A DNA stretch of 64,000 nucleotides. It comes from Amaricoccus macauensis. GTDB lineage: Bacteria; Pseudomonadota; Alphaproteobacteria; Rhodobacterales; Rhodobacteraceae. Where the stretch lies: contig NZ_JACHFM010000003.1 of assembly GCF_014201905.1 (NCBI RefSeq), forward strand, positions 310,001 through 374,000, in the 5' to 3' direction. A program made the position numbers and the translations under genes. Under the pieces are notes generated by a model that saw only the letters and a list, made by a program, of their open reading frames with translations, was not told where the DNA came from and did no database searches. How positions within the stretch are numbered: position 1 is the first letter of the stretch; each line of letters opens with the position of its first letter. Below, one piece after another: positions 55,461 through 64,000 of this stretch.

Positions 55461-56471
55461 ATGCTGACCTACACGCTCCGCCGGCTGCTGTTCGCCATCC
55501 CGACGCTTCTCGTCATCAGCTTCATCATCTTCGCGCTGCTCGACCTCTCGCCGGGGGATCCAACCGCGAACCTGCCGATGACGATCCCGCCGGAGGTGCG
55601 CGAGAAGATCCGCGAGAGCCTCGGTCTCGGGCAACCGTTTCACATCCGCTATCTGCTCTGGATGCAGCAGTTCTTCATCAATGAACCGCTCAATCTCCTT
55701 GAAAAGTGGACAGGATGGACGATTGGCGATGGGAACCGCCTTCGGGTCATCAGCTGGCAGACCCGCTCTCCGGTCGTCGATCTCATCGTCCAGCGCCTGC
55801 CGCAGACGCTCTGGGTCGTGGGCCTCGCCTATCTGATCGGGGTGCTGATCGCGATCCCGCTCGGGGTGATCTCGGCCTATCGGCAGTATTCCTGGATCGA
55901 CCAGTTCGCGACGCTGTTCTCCATGATCGGATTCTCGGTGCCGACGTTCTTCACCGGCCTCGCGCTCATCGTGATCTTCTCGGTCAAGCTCCAGTGGCTG
56001 CCGACGATCTACGACACCAACCTGCGCGTCACCGATGCGCACACATTCTGGTTGCAGATCAAGCAGATGATCATGCCGGTGAGCGTGCTGGCACTCTACA
56101 ACGCCGCGCAGATCAGCCGCTACATGCGGGCGGCGATGCTCGACAACCTCAGCCAGGACTACGTGCGCACGGCCCGCGCCAAGGGCATGTCCGAACGGTC
56201 GGTGCTTCTCGTCCACGTGCTGCGCAACAGCCTGATCCCGGTCGTCACGGTGATCGCGCTCGGCGTGCCGACGATCTTCGGCGGCGCGATCATCACCGAG
56301 CAGATTTTCCGGGTGAACGGCCTCGGACAGTTGCTGATTTCGGGGATCCAGTCCGCGGACATGCCGCTGGTGCAGACGCTCACCTTCATCTTTGCGGTGC
56401 TGATCGTCTTCTTCAACCTGATTGCCGATGTCCTCTACGGCATCCTTGACCCGCGGATCCGCTATGACTGA
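55461..56471 (+). CDS. Peptide ABC transporter permease (DppB-like)
   Basis: A 336-residue permease starting LTYTLRRLLFAIPTLLVISF, the classic DppB N-terminus, with about six membrane segments. The EAA loop is at DYVRTARAKGMSERSVLLVH, and VLRNSLIPVVTVIALGVPTI follows. The ATG at 55461 was chosen because it starts at the family-typical N-terminus with GGCGGGGGCGGA upstream. It pairs with the DppC-like protein, whose gene overlaps by eight bases. Confidence 0.9.
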   Translation: MLTYTLRRLLFAIPTLLVISFIIFALLDLSPGDPTANLPMTIPPEVREKIRESLGLGQPFHIRYLLWMQQFFINEPLNLLEKWTGWTIGDGNRLRVISWQTRSPVVDLIVQRLPQTLWVVGLAYLIGVLIAIPLGVISAYRQYSWIDQFATLFSMIGFSVPTFFTGLALIVIFSVKLQWLPTIYDTNLRVTDAHTFWLQIKQMIMPVSVLALYNAAQISRYMRAAMLDNLSQDYVRTARAKGMSERSVLLVHVLRNSLIPVVTVIALGVPTIFGGAIITEQIFRVNGLGQLLISGIQSADMPLVQTLTFIFAVLIVFFNLIADVLYGILDPRIRYD

Positions 56472-57387
56472 CGCGGCGGCACCCACTGTGGCGAGCGGGA
56501 TCGACACGCCCGAGCACAGCCTCTGGAGCGATGTCTGGTATCAGTTCCGGCACCACCGCGGCGCCATGGCGGGCGTGGTGATCTTCGCGCTCATCGTTCT
56601 GCTGGTGATCGCCGGCCCGTGGATCTGGAACACCGATCCCACCTACATCGACGTCAAGGCCCGCAATGCCTGGCCGTCGTTCGCCCATCCCATGGGCACC
56701 GACAACATCGGGCGGGACATTTTCGCGCAGGTGATCCAGGGCGGGCGGGTGTCGCTCCTCGTGGGCTTCACCGCGATGTTGATCTCGCTCCTGGTCGGCA
56801 CCCTCGTCGGCGTCCTTGCCGGCTACTACCGCCGGCTTGACGGCATCCTGATGCGCGTCACCGACCTTTTCCTCGCGTTGCCGCTGCTGCCGCTGCTGCT
56901 CGTGGTGATCATGCTGTTCCGGGATACGCTCCGGGCGGCTTTCGGACCGGAGACCGGGATCTTCCTGCTGATCGTCTTCATCATTGGCATCACGTCCTGG
57001 ATGAACACCGCGCGGATTGTCCGGGGTGACGTGCTCGGCATCAAGGAGCGGGAGTTCGTGGTGGCGGCGAAGTCGGTCGGCACGCCGTCGCGGCGCATCA
57101 TCCTGCGCCACATCCTGCCAAACGTCCTGTCGCCGATCATGGTCTCCGCAACCCTCGGCATTGCCAATGCGATCATCACCGAGTCGGCACTTTCCTTCCT
57201 CGGGCTGGGCTTTCCCTCGGACTTCCCGACGTGGGGCCGGCTGCTGTTCGACGGGGCGAATTTCATGACGCTGACGCCGGCGCGGGTGATCTGGCCGGGT
57301 CTGGCGATTTCCATGACCGTGCTGTCGATCAATTTCATCGGCGACGGCCTGCGAGACGCGCTCGATCCACGGATTCGCGGTCGCTGA
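56464..57387 (+). CDS. Peptide ABC transporter permease (DppC-like)
   Basis: A 307-residue DppC-type permease: an N-terminal cytosolic stretch with FRHHRGAMAGVVIFALIVLL, then PMGTDNIGRDIFAQVIQGGR, typical of the family, and the EAA loop EFVVAAKSVGTPSRRIILRH. The final segment VIWPGLAISMTVLSINFIGD and DALDPRIRGR end like other DppC proteins. Start at 56464 overlaps the DppB-like stop. It ends the operon; no strong terminator is seen. Confidence 0.9.
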   Translation: MTDAAAPTVASGIDTPEHSLWSDVWYQFRHHRGAMAGVVIFALIVLLVIAGPWIWNTDPTYIDVKARNAWPSFAHPMGTDNIGRDIFAQVIQGGRVSLLVGFTAMLISLLVGTLVGVLAGYYRRLDGILMRVTDLFLALPLLPLLLVVIMLFRDTLRAAFGPETGIFLLIVFIIGITSWMNTARIVRGDVLGIKEREFVVAAKSVGTPSRRIILRHILPNVLSPIMVSATLGIANAIITESALSFLGLGFPSDFPTWGRLLFDGANFMTLTPARVIWPGLAISMTVLSINFIGDGLRDALDPRIRGR

Positions 57388-57546
57388 GACATTTGAAAAA
57401 CCGCGACGCGCGATTCTGAAACAGTGGTCGATCATACAGTCTCTTGTCATCGGGCGGCGTTGGACATGCCTCCCGACGCCAGGGCGGCGGCACCCCCAAT
57501 TGTCGTAGCCCTTCGATATTTCATCATATACATAAGAGGTATTCAC

Positions 57547-58014
57547 ATGAAGTACTCTGCATTTGCTGCCGTGCTCCTGGCCCTTGGCGCGGTTCTGCCT
57601 GCCAACGCGGCGACGCAGGTCGTGGCCGGGAACGGGATGACCCTGACCGACGCGGCGCGGATCAAGTTCAACCGGGACACGCGTTCCGACGATCAGCAGG
57701 CGACGGTTGCGCCCGCCACACCGTCGGGTGACTATTCGCGTCTCGCCGCGTCCTTTGGCATGGACCCGCGCGAGGCTCAGGGACTGAGCCTTGAGCGGGT
57801 GTTCGTGGCGAAGATCAACCACGGCAAGGGTGAGTCCGAGTTGCAGCTCGAGCAGGACAGCAGCGTCGGAATGGCCACCCGCTCGCCCTATCGGGCGGTG
57901 GACCGGTCGCAACTCGCGGCCAGCGCCGGGCTCGATGCGGACGCGGCCGCTGCCATGAGCATCCGCGAGATCGCTGCGGCAAAGTTCGATCGGGACGGGA
58001 CTTCGAACCACTGA
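57547..58014 (+). CDS. Small secreted protein with a threefold repeat, unknown function
   Basis: A 155-residue protein with a signal peptide (KYSAFAAVLLALGAVLPANA). The mature part contains three related units, each ending in a Lys-Phe/Ile-Asn/Asp patch: LTDAARIKFNRDTRSDDQ, LSLERVFVAKINHGKGES and MSIREIAAAKFDRDGTSN. The last two also share upstream YSRLAASFGMDPREAQG and RSQLAASAGLDADAAAA. The repeated unit is about 70 residues long in the better-preserved pair. I recognise no family. ATAAGAGG before the ATG is a ribosome-binding candidate, and a terminator follows. Confidence 0.7.
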   Translation: MKYSAFAAVLLALGAVLPANAATQVVAGNGMTLTDAARIKFNRDTRSDDQQATVAPATPSGDYSRLAASFGMDPREAQGLSLERVFVAKINHGKGESELQLEQDSSVGMATRSPYRAVDRSQLAASAGLDADAAAAMSIREIAAAKFDRDGTSNH

Positions 58015-58035
58015 GCGGTCAGGATTTTCGGAGGG

Positions 58036-58063
58036 GCGCCGCCCACCCCGGCGGCGCTTCTTC
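58036..58063 (+). terminator. Rho-independent terminator after the repeat protein
   Basis: An 8-bp perfect GC stem (GCGCCGCC / GGCGGCGC) with a 6-base loop, followed by TTCTTC, about 20 bases after the stop. Confidence 0.7.
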
Positions 58064-58151
58064 GCACATGCAACAATTTGTGAGCACATGCGGGATGATT
58101 CTTCCGTCGCGGTGATTTATATTCCCCACTGAAATGGTGAGGATCGCAGAA

Positions 58152-58751
58152 ATGGCGTTCGGTTACCCGCATATGAGTTTTATTGGCTACCCGGTCCCGC
58201 TGCCATGCGCGGGACACTCCGGGCTTGGCCTTCGCGCTGCCGTCGACAGTGATTCTCCGGCGGTGCTTGATCACCTGCGCCGCCTCAGCGCCGAGGATCG
58301 CCGCATGCGCTTCTGCGCGACAATGGGAGCGGCGGCGCTTGAACGGCACGTTGAGCGAATCGGCTCGCGCGGCGGAGTGGTGCTGCTCGCCTTCGACGGC
58401 CCGCTGTTCGAGACGCCGTTCTTCCGCACCGGTCCGGTGCGGGCAGTCGCCGAGCTGGTCGGCACCGGCCGGGAAATGGAGCTCGGCATCAGCGTCGACA
58501 GCGGACTGCGCCGGAACGGCATCGCGACGGAACTCGTCGAGACAGCGGCACACGTTCTCGCGCCTCGCGGCGTTCGGATCATTCGGGCCTACACGCTGCC
58601 GGGGAATCGGTCATTCCTGACAATGGCAAGCCGCTGCGGTGCTGCCGTCGAGGCGGGGAGAGATGAGGTCGAAGTGACCTTCGATGTCGGAACTTTGCGC
58701 AGATCTTATCTTCGTCGGCGGGCGGGAAACGCATTTCTGCTCGGAAAATGA
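58152..58751 (+). CDS. GNAT-like N-acetyltransferase
   Basis: About 199 residues with the GNAT fold: an N-terminal LRAAVDSDSPAVLDHLRRLS helix pattern, the central strand VAELVGTGREMELGISVDSG, the acetyl-CoA-binding loop LRRNGIATELVETA (the R-x-x-G-x-A/G motif), and a late VRIIRAYTLPGNRSFLTMAS strand-helix, in family order. Possible starts are 58134 and 58152; the second has GTGAGGA upstream at a good distance. The substrate is unknown. It stands alone between the terminator and a Crp-type regulator. Confidence 0.72.
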   Translation: MAFGYPHMSFIGYPVPLPCAGHSGLGLRAAVDSDSPAVLDHLRRLSAEDRRMRFCATMGAAALERHVERIGSRGGVVLLAFDGPLFETPFFRTGPVRAVAELVGTGREMELGISVDSGLRRNGIATELVETAAHVLAPRGVRIIRAYTLPGNRSFLTMASRCGAAVEAGRDEVEVTFDVGTLRRSYLRRRAGNAFLLGK

Positions 58752-58889
58752 CACTCTTGGCAGAGATTTGTGCACCGCGGGGTTGAAAGGGAACCGGGAT
58801 CGCAGCGTGAACGTTTCTTCTTGGCTAGTGTGGCGTATGATGGGGGGTTAAGAGCCCTCATTCCGGCGTTGCGTTGGTCGGGGGGAAGT

Positions 58890-59633
58890 ATGAGCGACAA
58901 CCGGATTCGTGAATTGACCGAGACTGTCCTGCGGAAAGATGGCTGGCTATCGCGCCAGACAAGCACGCTTGCTGATGAACTGCTGCGCCGCGGAACGCCG
59001 CAGCGGTTCGCGTCAGGCAGCACTGTATTCCGGCCTGGAGATCAGGGCGGCGGAATCTATGGAGTAGTTGACGGTGTGGTGGCCCTGACCGCAGTGCCGG
59101 TCGGGTTGCAGCCCGCGATTGTCCAGCACGCCGCTGTCGGCAGCTGGCTCGGCGCCCTGACTTTCTTCGGGGCACCAAGGCGGGCCGTGGCGTTGAGCAC
59201 GGTGACGGAGGCCACTCTCTTCCATGTGCCGCTTCGTGCCATGGAAGTGGTCGTGGCGGCTGAGCCGGCCCATTCCCGGGCCTTCGGAGAGATCGCGGCT
59301 GACGACGCCGCGCTCTGGCTGCGGGTCGTCGAGGATCTGTTGCAGCCGGACACCGGAAGGCGGGTGGCGGCGACGTTGCTGCGCGCAACCCGAGACGGTG
59401 AGGTGCGCGTGCCGCTCACCCAGCTCGACCTCGCGACAATGGCAAATGCCTCGCGGCGGCAGGCAAACACCATACTGCAGGGGTTTGCGGCGCAGGGCTG
59501 GATCGCCCAGGGCTATGGCTCGGTGACGGTGCTGGATGCCGAGGGCCTGCGCCGCTCCCTTGAGGGAGCGGGCAGTGGTCCGAGGACCGACCGGCGCGAG
59601 AGCTACTCGCCGCCGCCGAGTGTGTTGACGTAG
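58890..59633 (+). CDS. Crp/Fnr-family transcriptional regulator without iron-sulfur cysteines
   Basis: A 247-residue regulator with a cyclic-nucleotide-binding-like beta roll (about 25-130) and a C-terminal winged helix (about 150-220), including LATMANASRRQANTILQGF as recognition helix. There is no N-terminal cysteine cluster, so it is not an oxygen-sensing FNR. The start at 58890 follows GGGGGAAG. Its last 31 bases overlap the 3' end of ccoP on the opposite strand, so the two genes are convergent and may affect each other's transcription. Confidence 0.8.
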   Translation: MSDNRIRELTETVLRKDGWLSRQTSTLADELLRRGTPQRFASGSTVFRPGDQGGGIYGVVDGVVALTAVPVGLQPAIVQHAAVGSWLGALTFFGAPRRAVALSTVTEATLFHVPLRAMEVVVAAEPAHSRAFGEIAADDAALWLRVVEDLLQPDTGRRVAATLLRATRDGEVRVPLTQLDLATMANASRRQANTILQGFAAQGWIAQGYGSVTVLDAEGLRRSLEGAGSGPRTDRRESYSPPPSVLT

Positions 59634-60472
59634 ATCGCGACCTTGGCGATGTCGGCCGGGCTGAGGCGTGTACCGAAGGCCGGCATCTGCCCGTGGCGAC
59701 CGTGCAGGATCGTATTGCGGATTGCGGCCGGGTCGCTGCCGTAGAGCCAGATCGCGTCGGTGAGATTCGCCGACCCGAGTTCGCGCATCCCCTTGCCATC
59801 CTCGCCGTGGCAAGTCGCGCAGTTGTCGATGAAGAGCTGCGTCGATTGCTCCGCACTGGCCGGATCCTGAGCCGTGCCTGAGAGAGACAGGACGTACTGC
59901 ACCAGCCCGTCGATGTCCGCCGGCTCGATCACACCGTCGAAAGCGGGCATGTCGCCGATCCGGGTGTCCTCGTCAGCGTCGAACCGGATCCCGTGAGCGA
60001 TCGTCTGGTCGATGTCGTCGATCGTGCCGCCCCAAAGCCAGTCGTTGTCCAGAAGGTTCGGATACCGGCCGACCACGCCGCCTGCACCCGCTCCGTGGCA
60101 GGGGGCGCAGTTGTTGCGGAACACCGCCGCACCGCCTGCCATGGCGTAGCGCAGGAGCTCGGGGTCGTTCTTGGCCTCGCTCAGCTCGCTGGAGACCAGC
60201 CGCTCGTCCAGCGCGGCATTCGCCTGGCTCGCGGCAGCAAGCTCGGTCGCGACGGACTGCCGCGTCGAGTAGCCGAGCAGCCCCGGCATCGCTCTGTTCA
60301 CCATCGGCCAGCTCGGCATCAGGATGGTGAAGATCACTCCCCAGACGATCGTGGCGTAGAGGGTCCACAGCCACCAGCGCGGCATGGGGGTGTCGAGTTC
60401 CTTGATCCCGTCCCATTCATGGCCGGTGGTCTCGGTCTGTGTGGCCTCGTCGAGCTCACGCCTATCGGCCAT
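59603..60472 (-). CDS. ccoP: cbb3-type cytochrome c oxidase diheme subunit III
   Basis: A 289-residue membrane-anchored cytochrome c with two heme-binding motifs: CAPCH (122-126) and CATCH (218-222). The N-terminal part carries HEWDGIKELDTPMPRWWLW, typical of CcoP, with one membrane segment. It passes electrons to CcoO and CcoN in the periplasm. The start at 60472 overlaps the ccoQ end by 11 bases, so expression is coupled. It is the last gene of the oxidase operon; the assembly genes ccoGHIS usually found next are not in the window. Confidence 0.94.
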   Translation of the reverse strand: MADRRELDEATQTETTGHEWDGIKELDTPMPRWWLWTLYATIVWGVIFTILMPSWPMVNRAMPGLLGYSTRQSVATELAAASQANAALDERLVSSELSEAKNDPELLRYAMAGGAAVFRNNCAPCHGAGAGGVVGRYPNLLDNDWLWGGTIDDIDQTIAHGIRFDADEDTRIGDMPAFDGVIEPADIDGLVQYVLSLSGTAQDPASAEQSTQLFIDNCATCHGEDGKGMRELGSANLTDAIWLYGSDPAAIRNTILHGRHGQMPAFGTRLSPADIAKVAIYVNTLGGGE

Positions 60473-60644
60473 CGGAGTCGTCCTTCGGTCGGTCTTCATT
60501 GCGGAAGATCTGCATTGCCGCCTCATTCTGGGCCGCGCGCGCGCCCGGGCGGAAGATCCACACGGCAACCACCGTGAAGAACAGCACCATGCTGAGCAGG
60601 CCCCAGCTGTCGGCGAGTTGGCGCAGGAAGGTGTAGGTTTCCAT
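60462..60644 (-). CDS. ccoQ: cbb3-type cytochrome oxidase subunit IV
   Basis: A 60-residue small subunit with one membrane helix (LLSMVLFFTVVAVWIFRPGA). Position between ccoO and ccoP and sequence pattern (METYTFLRQLADSWGLLSMV) identify it as CcoQ, which helps stabilise the complex. It overlaps ccoP by 11 bases, and it begins 12 bases after ccoO. Confidence 0.9.
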   Translation of the reverse strand: METYTFLRQLADSWGLLSMVLFFTVVAVWIFRPGARAAQNEAAMQIFRNEDRPKDDSDGR

Positions 60645-60656
60645 TACACCCCCCGA

Positions 60657-61382
60657 TCAGCGGCTGGCTTCGGGCTCGAAGGTCGAGAAATCGACCAGGG
60701 TCCCGAGCATCTGCAGATAGGCGATCAGCGCGTCGAGTTCGCTCACTCCGGGCTGGGCGTCGAAGTTGCGCGCCTGCGCCTTGGGATAGCGCGCGAGGAG
60801 AGCGTCGACGTCACCGGCGTCCGGGTTTTCCTGCGTACGGAAGTCCAGGACCGCATTCTCGATCATTTCGTCGGTGTAGGGCACGCCAGTCCGGCGGTGC
60901 GCTGTCATCATCTGCGCGATGAGGTCTGTCGAGACCGGCGTCTCGGCGAGCCAGGGATAGGCCGGCATGATCGATTCCGGCACGATGTCGCGCGGATTGT
61001 GCATGTGAGCCACGTGCCAGTCGTCGGAGTAGCGGCCACCGACGCGGGCCAGATCCGGCCCGGTGCGCTTCGATCCCCACTGGAAGGGATGGTCGTACAT
61101 CGATTCCGCGGCAAGCGAGTAGTGGCCGTAGCGGTCCACCTCGTCGCGCATGACACGGATCATCTGGCTGTGGCAGGTGTAGCAGCCTTCCCGGACGTAG
61201 ATGTCGCGCCCCGCAAGCTCCAGCGGGCTGTAGGGGCGCATGCCCTCGACCTTCTCGATGGTATTGTCGAGGTAGAAGAGCGGCACGATCTGCACGAGAC
61301 CACCGACCGAGACCACGATGAAGCTGAGGACGAGCAGCGCGAAGGCGTTGGTCTCGGCCCACTGGTGAAGTTTCATGAACAT
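60657..61382 (-). CDS. ccoO: cbb3-type cytochrome c oxidase monoheme subunit II
   Basis: A 241-residue subunit with one N-terminal membrane helix ([20 protein letters not shown]) and a single heme c site CYTCH (67-71) in [14 protein letters not shown], an exact CcoO signature. The axial methionine is likely in the [11 protein letters not shown] segment. The ATG at 61382 has GAGGACG upstream; an internal ATG at 61376 lies two codons on. The gene follows ccoN by ten bases in the operon. Confidence 0.95.
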   Translation of the reverse strand: MFMKLHQWAETNAFALLVLSFIVVSVGGLVQIVPLFYLDNTIEKVEGMRPYSPLELAGRDIYVREGCYTCHSQMIRVMRDEVDRYGHYSLAAESMYDHPFQWGSKRTGPDLARVGGRYSDDWHVAHMHNPRDIVPESIMPAYPWLAETPVSTDLIAQMMTAHRRTGVPYTDEMIENAVLDFRTQENPDAGDVDALLARYPKAQARNFDAQPGVSELDALIAYLQMLGTLVDFSTFEPEASR

Positions 61383-61392
61383 GGTCGCGTCC

Positions 61393-62994
61393 TCACTCGG
61401 CCGGCACGTGTTGGGTGCGCGCGGCGCCCTCACCAGCGATGGTCTTCCAGAGGTTCCACAGCATGATGACACCCCCGAGCAGGAACATCGTACCGCCGAG
61501 CGCGCGCACCACGTACATCGGGTGCATTGCAGCAACCGAGTCGATGAACGAGTTCACGAGGAAGCCCTGGTCGTCGATCTCGCGCCACATTAGGCCCTGC
61601 ATGATGCCGCCGACCCACATGGACGCGGCGTAGAGCACGATGCCGATGGTCGCGAGCCAGAAGTGCCAGGAAACGAGGGCGTTCGAATAGAGCGCCGGCC
61701 GGTTCCAGAGCCGCGGCACCAGATAGTAGAGCGCCCCGAAGGTGATCATGCCGTTCCAGCCGAGCGCGCCGGAGTGGACGTGCCCGATGGTCCATTCGGT
61801 GTAGTGGCTGAGCGAGTTGACCGAGCGGATCGACATCATCGGCCCCTCGAACGTCGCCATGCCGTAGAAGCCGACCGCGACGACCAGCATCCTGAGGATC
61901 GGATCGGTGCGAAGCTTGTCCCAGGCGCCCTGCAGCGTCATGAGGCCGTTGATCATGCCACCCCAGGACGGCATCCACAGGACGATCGAGAAGACCATGC
62001 CGAGCATCTGTGCCCAGTCGGGCAGGGCGGTGTAGTGCAGGTGGTGCGGACCGGCCCAGATATAGAGGAAGATCAGCGCCCAGAAGTGGATGATCGACAG
62101 CTTGTAGCTGTAGATCGGGCGGTCGGCCTGCTTCGGGATGAAGTAGTACATCATCCCGAGGAAGCCTGCGGTCAGGAAGAAGCCGACCGCGTTGTGGCCA
62201 TACCACCACTGCACCATCGCGCCCTGCACGCCGGGGAAGAGGATGACCGAGTTCGACCCCCAGATCGACACGGGAACCGCGAGGTTGTTCACCACGTGCA
62301 GCATGGCGATGGTGACGATGAACGCGAGGTAGAACCAGTTCGCCACGTAGATGTGGGGTTCCTTGCGCTTCACGATCGTCATCAGGAACACCAGCAGGTA
62401 GGCGACCCAGACGACCGTAAGCCACAGGTCCACGTACCATTCGGGCTCGGCGTACTCCTTGGACTGGGTCTGGCCGAGCAGGTATCCGGTCGCGGCAAGC
62501 ACGATGAAGAGGTTGTAGCCCCAGAAGACGAACCACGCGGTCTTGCCGCCCCAGAGCCGCACGGCGCAGGTGCGCTGCACGACGTAGAACGAGGTGGCGA
62601 TGAGGGCGTTGCCGCCGAAGGCGAAGATCACGGCGGAGGTGTGCAGCGGACGGAGGCGGCCGAAGCTGGTCCAGGGGAGATCCCAGTTCAGCATCGGGAA
62701 TGCGAGCTGGAAGGCGATGTAGACGCCCGCGAGGAACCCGATGACGCCCCAGAGGGCTGTGGCGATGACCCCGTAGCGCACGACGCCATCCATGTAGCCC
62801 GTTTCGGGAACGGGGCCGTCCGGGTCCTTCGGGCCGCTGCCGGCGGTGCGGATCGACCAGATGAACATGGTGGCGCAGACCACCATCAGGAGGATGGCAT
62901 GGAAACGGTAGGCGACGTCCGTGCCCCAGTTCGCTCCCATGGCAAAGAACAGTATGAGCAGGCCCCAGCCCGCAATCTTGACAGCGTCAGACAT
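61393..62994 (-). CDS. ccoN: cbb3-type cytochrome c oxidase subunit I
   Basis: A 533-residue, 12-helix catalytic subunit of the cbb3 oxidase. Typical features are [20 protein letters not shown] with a low-spin heme ligand, [20 protein letters not shown] with the CuB His region, [16 protein letters not shown] with two CuB histidines, and [19 protein letters not shown] with heme ligands near the C-terminus. It is the first gene of ccoNOQP. The upstream region contains a perfect FNR box at 63071, so expression should rise at low oxygen. High-affinity oxygen reduction in the inner membrane is the expected role. Confidence 0.96.
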   Translation of the reverse strand: MSDAVKIAGWGLLILFFAMGANWGTDVAYRFHAILLMVVCATMFIWSIRTAGSGPKDPDGPVPETGYMDGVVRYGVIATALWGVIGFLAGVYIAFQLAFPMLNWDLPWTSFGRLRPLHTSAVIFAFGGNALIATSFYVVQRTCAVRLWGGKTAWFVFWGYNLFIVLAATGYLLGQTQSKEYAEPEWYVDLWLTVVWVAYLLVFLMTIVKRKEPHIYVANWFYLAFIVTIAMLHVVNNLAVPVSIWGSNSVILFPGVQGAMVQWWYGHNAVGFFLTAGFLGMMYYFIPKQADRPIYSYKLSIIHFWALIFLYIWAGPHHLHYTALPDWAQMLGMVFSIVLWMPSWGGMINGLMTLQGAWDKLRTDPILRMLVVAVGFYGMATFEGPMMSIRSVNSLSHYTEWTIGHVHSGALGWNGMITFGALYYLVPRLWNRPALYSNALVSWHFWLATIGIVLYAASMWVGGIMQGLMWREIDDQGFLVNSFIDSVAAMHPMYVVRALGGTMFLLGGVIMLWNLWKTIAGEGAARTQHVPAE

Positions 62995-63070
62995 GAAGTC
63001 CCCCGATCCGCAAGCTTCCGGAAGACCCGTCCGCCTCGCGCGTAGCTGTCACGCAAGCGTCGGAGGTTCT

Positions 63071-63084
63071 TTGATTCAGATCAA
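63071..63084. promoter_or_regulatory. FNR box upstream of ccoN
   Basis: TTGATTCAGATCAA is a perfect match to the FNR consensus TTGAT-N4-ATCAA. It lies 77-90 bases upstream of the ccoN start and just after the end of fnrL. A site centred near -41.5 of a start of transcription would put the ccoN promoter near 63036. Confidence 0.88.
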
Positions 63085-63101
63085 GGGATCGTGAGGAAGG
63101 C

Positions 63102-63845
63102 TCAGACGGCTTCGCCGGCGGCGGTCATGAGGCCTGAGAGATCAAGGATTTCGAGGGTGCGCTGAGACCCGTGGGCGACGAGCGCGTCGCGGGCGAGGGC
63201 GCTGAACTGGCGGCTGACCGTCTCGATCGTGAGCCCGAGATAGTCGGCGATCGCTTGTCGGGTGAGGCGCAGCGGAACGTGCTGGCCCTCGGTCGGCTCC
63301 TCGCCGTTGAGGGCGGCGTCGCGGCGGGCGATCATCAGCACGAGGCTCGCCACGCGTTCGCGGGCGCTCTTGCGACCGAGCAGCGTCATCCAGTCGCGCG
63401 CCGCGTCGAGCTCGTCGAGCGTCATGTCGAGCAGCCGCCGTTCGATCGCCGGATTCGATGCCAGCAGCCGCTCGAAGTCGGGCTTGCGGAAGGTGCAGAT
63501 CGTGACCGGGGTGGCGGCGACGATGTCGTAGTCGATGCGTGACCGGCCCGGGCGCCCGACGAAGTCCGAGGGCAGCAGCAGGCCCACCATCTGCCGGCGC
63601 CCGTCGGGCAGCAGCGTCGAGATGTGGGCGACCCCTTCCACCAGCGAGCCGACGACCGACGGCTCCTCGCCGGTCGAGGCAATCACCTGGCCGGGCGTGT
63701 AGCTGCGGTAGCGCTTGATCCGCTCAAGCTCGGTCAGGGCGAGCATGTCGGCATGTGCACAGACCGCCCGTAACCGGATGGTGCAATCGCGGCAGCGGAT
63801 CTGCCCGGGGCCTGCGGCCGTGAGGGTCATGCGGTTCTGTGACAT
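63102..63845 (-). CDS. fnrL: FnrL-type oxygen-sensing regulator
   Basis: A 247-residue Crp/Fnr regulator with the cysteine set for a 4Fe-4S cluster: Cys18, Cys21 and Cys29 near the N-terminus (IRCRDCTIRLRAVC) and Cys117 (PVTICTF). The C-terminal winged helix has LTRQAIADYLGLTIETVSRQ with the E-SR contacts that recognise TTGAT. It should bind DNA when oxygen is low. It is oriented toward ccoN with an FNR box in between, the arrangement known from Rhodobacter relatives. The protein appears complete. Confidence 0.93.
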   Translation of the reverse strand: MSQNRMTLTAAGPGQIRCRDCTIRLRAVCAHADMLALTELERIKRYRSYTPGQVIASTGEEPSVVGSLVEGVAHISTLLPDGRRQMVGLLLPSDFVGRPGRSRIDYDIVAATPVTICTFRKPDFERLLASNPAIERRLLDMTLDELDAARDWMTLLGRKSARERVASLVLMIARRDAALNGEEPTEGQHVPLRLTRQAIADYLGLTIETVSRQFSALARDALVAHGSQRTLEILDLSGLMTAAGEAV

Positions 63846-63857
63846 CGTCCTAGTCTG

Positions 63858-64000
63858 TCACGTTCGGAGCGCCGAGGCGAGCGGGCGACGTGCCCGCTTG
63901 CGTTGCAATTCGAGATGCCCGAGCGGCGTCCAGCCGACGACGTTCGTGTCGATGCCGTCAGCCCGCAGCGCCTGTGTGAGCGTGCGCTCGACGCGCGGGC
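63858..64000 (-). CDS. Probable ribonuclease E/G-family protein, C-terminal end
   Basis: The minus strand is open from the window edge to a stop at 63858, giving about the last 47 residues. They include VERTLTQALRADGIDTNVVG and WTPLGHLELQRKRARRPL, similar to the end of alphaproteobacterial RNase E/G proteins (the ...TRLGLLELTRKR... strand-helix). Only this short piece is available, so another family cannot be excluded. It ends 12 bases before the fnrL start on the same strand. Confidence 0.45.
   Translation of the reverse strand, partial: PRVERTLTQALRADGIDTNVVGWTPLGHLELQRKRARRPLASALRT

Overview
The window looks like a high-GC alphaproteobacterial chromosome, most likely Rhodobacterales or a close relative. 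The support is an rnhB-ccrM pair, a CcrM-type GANTC methyltransferase, an MmcB-family protein, a ctaD gene followed by a DUF2244 gene, and an fnrL-ccoNOQP cluster with a perfect FNR box. Taxonomy is inferred from gene content only.

Layout. 1-1.98 kb: the end of a branched-chain-amino-acid-type binding protein and a family 2 glycosyltransferase. 1.98-40.5 kb: a block that looks like a decayed genomic island. It is bounded by a 32-bp direct repeat (31/32 identical), one copy of which overlaps the 3' end of an intact tRNA-Gln(TTG) gene at 40.5 kb. Inside are several metabolic modules separated by gene fragments: (a) a ROK regulator, M20 peptidase, two paralogous sugar-type binding proteins, permease, YhfX-like PLP enzyme and ATPase (2.6-10.2 kb); (b) a ketone module with a BKACE-type beta-keto-acid cleavage enzyme divergent from acetone-carboxylase-like acxABC and an AraC regulator, flanked by broken SDR genes and an outer-membrane channel gene with a stop codon (10.8-20.5 kb); (c) a 1167-residue multidomain protein of unknown role and a PrlF-YhaV toxin-antitoxin pair (20.8-25.6 kb); (d) remnants of a sigma-54 activator, an IS3 transposase, YqiJ and a YqiK flotillin (25.9-28.4 kb); (e) adenine deaminase with an NMT1/THI5-type ABC transporter, a 5-formyl-THF cyclo-ligase-like protein and a divergent RpiR regulator (28.5-35.4 kb); (f) a LodA-like quinoprotein oxidase with a truncated LodB (35.3-37.7 kb); (g) debris up to the tRNA (37.7-40.5 kb). 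No integrase gene was found.

40.7-64 kb is compact and conserved: rnhB, ccrM, a lipoprotein lipase-like hydrolase, DUF2244, ctaD, mmcB, a TauE-type exporter, an SLC13-type transporter, two M20-type deacylases divergent from a complete peptide ABC transporter (dppDFABC order), a small secreted repeat protein, a GNAT-like protein, a Crp-type regulator, ccoNOQP and fnrL, ending in the 3' end of a probable RNase E/G gene.

How genes may work together. The strongest functional idea is in module (b): a ketone carboxylase would make a beta-keto acid, and the divergent BKACE enzyme could cleave it with acetyl-CoA to acetoacetate and an acyl-CoA. That would bypass a separate CoA ligase and thiolase and would point to a methyl ketone larger than acetone. 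One subunit gene (acxB) carries a one-base frameshift here, so the module may be dead or the base may be a sequencing error. At the right end, FnrL and the FNR box argue for oxygen-controlled expression of the cbb3 oxidase.
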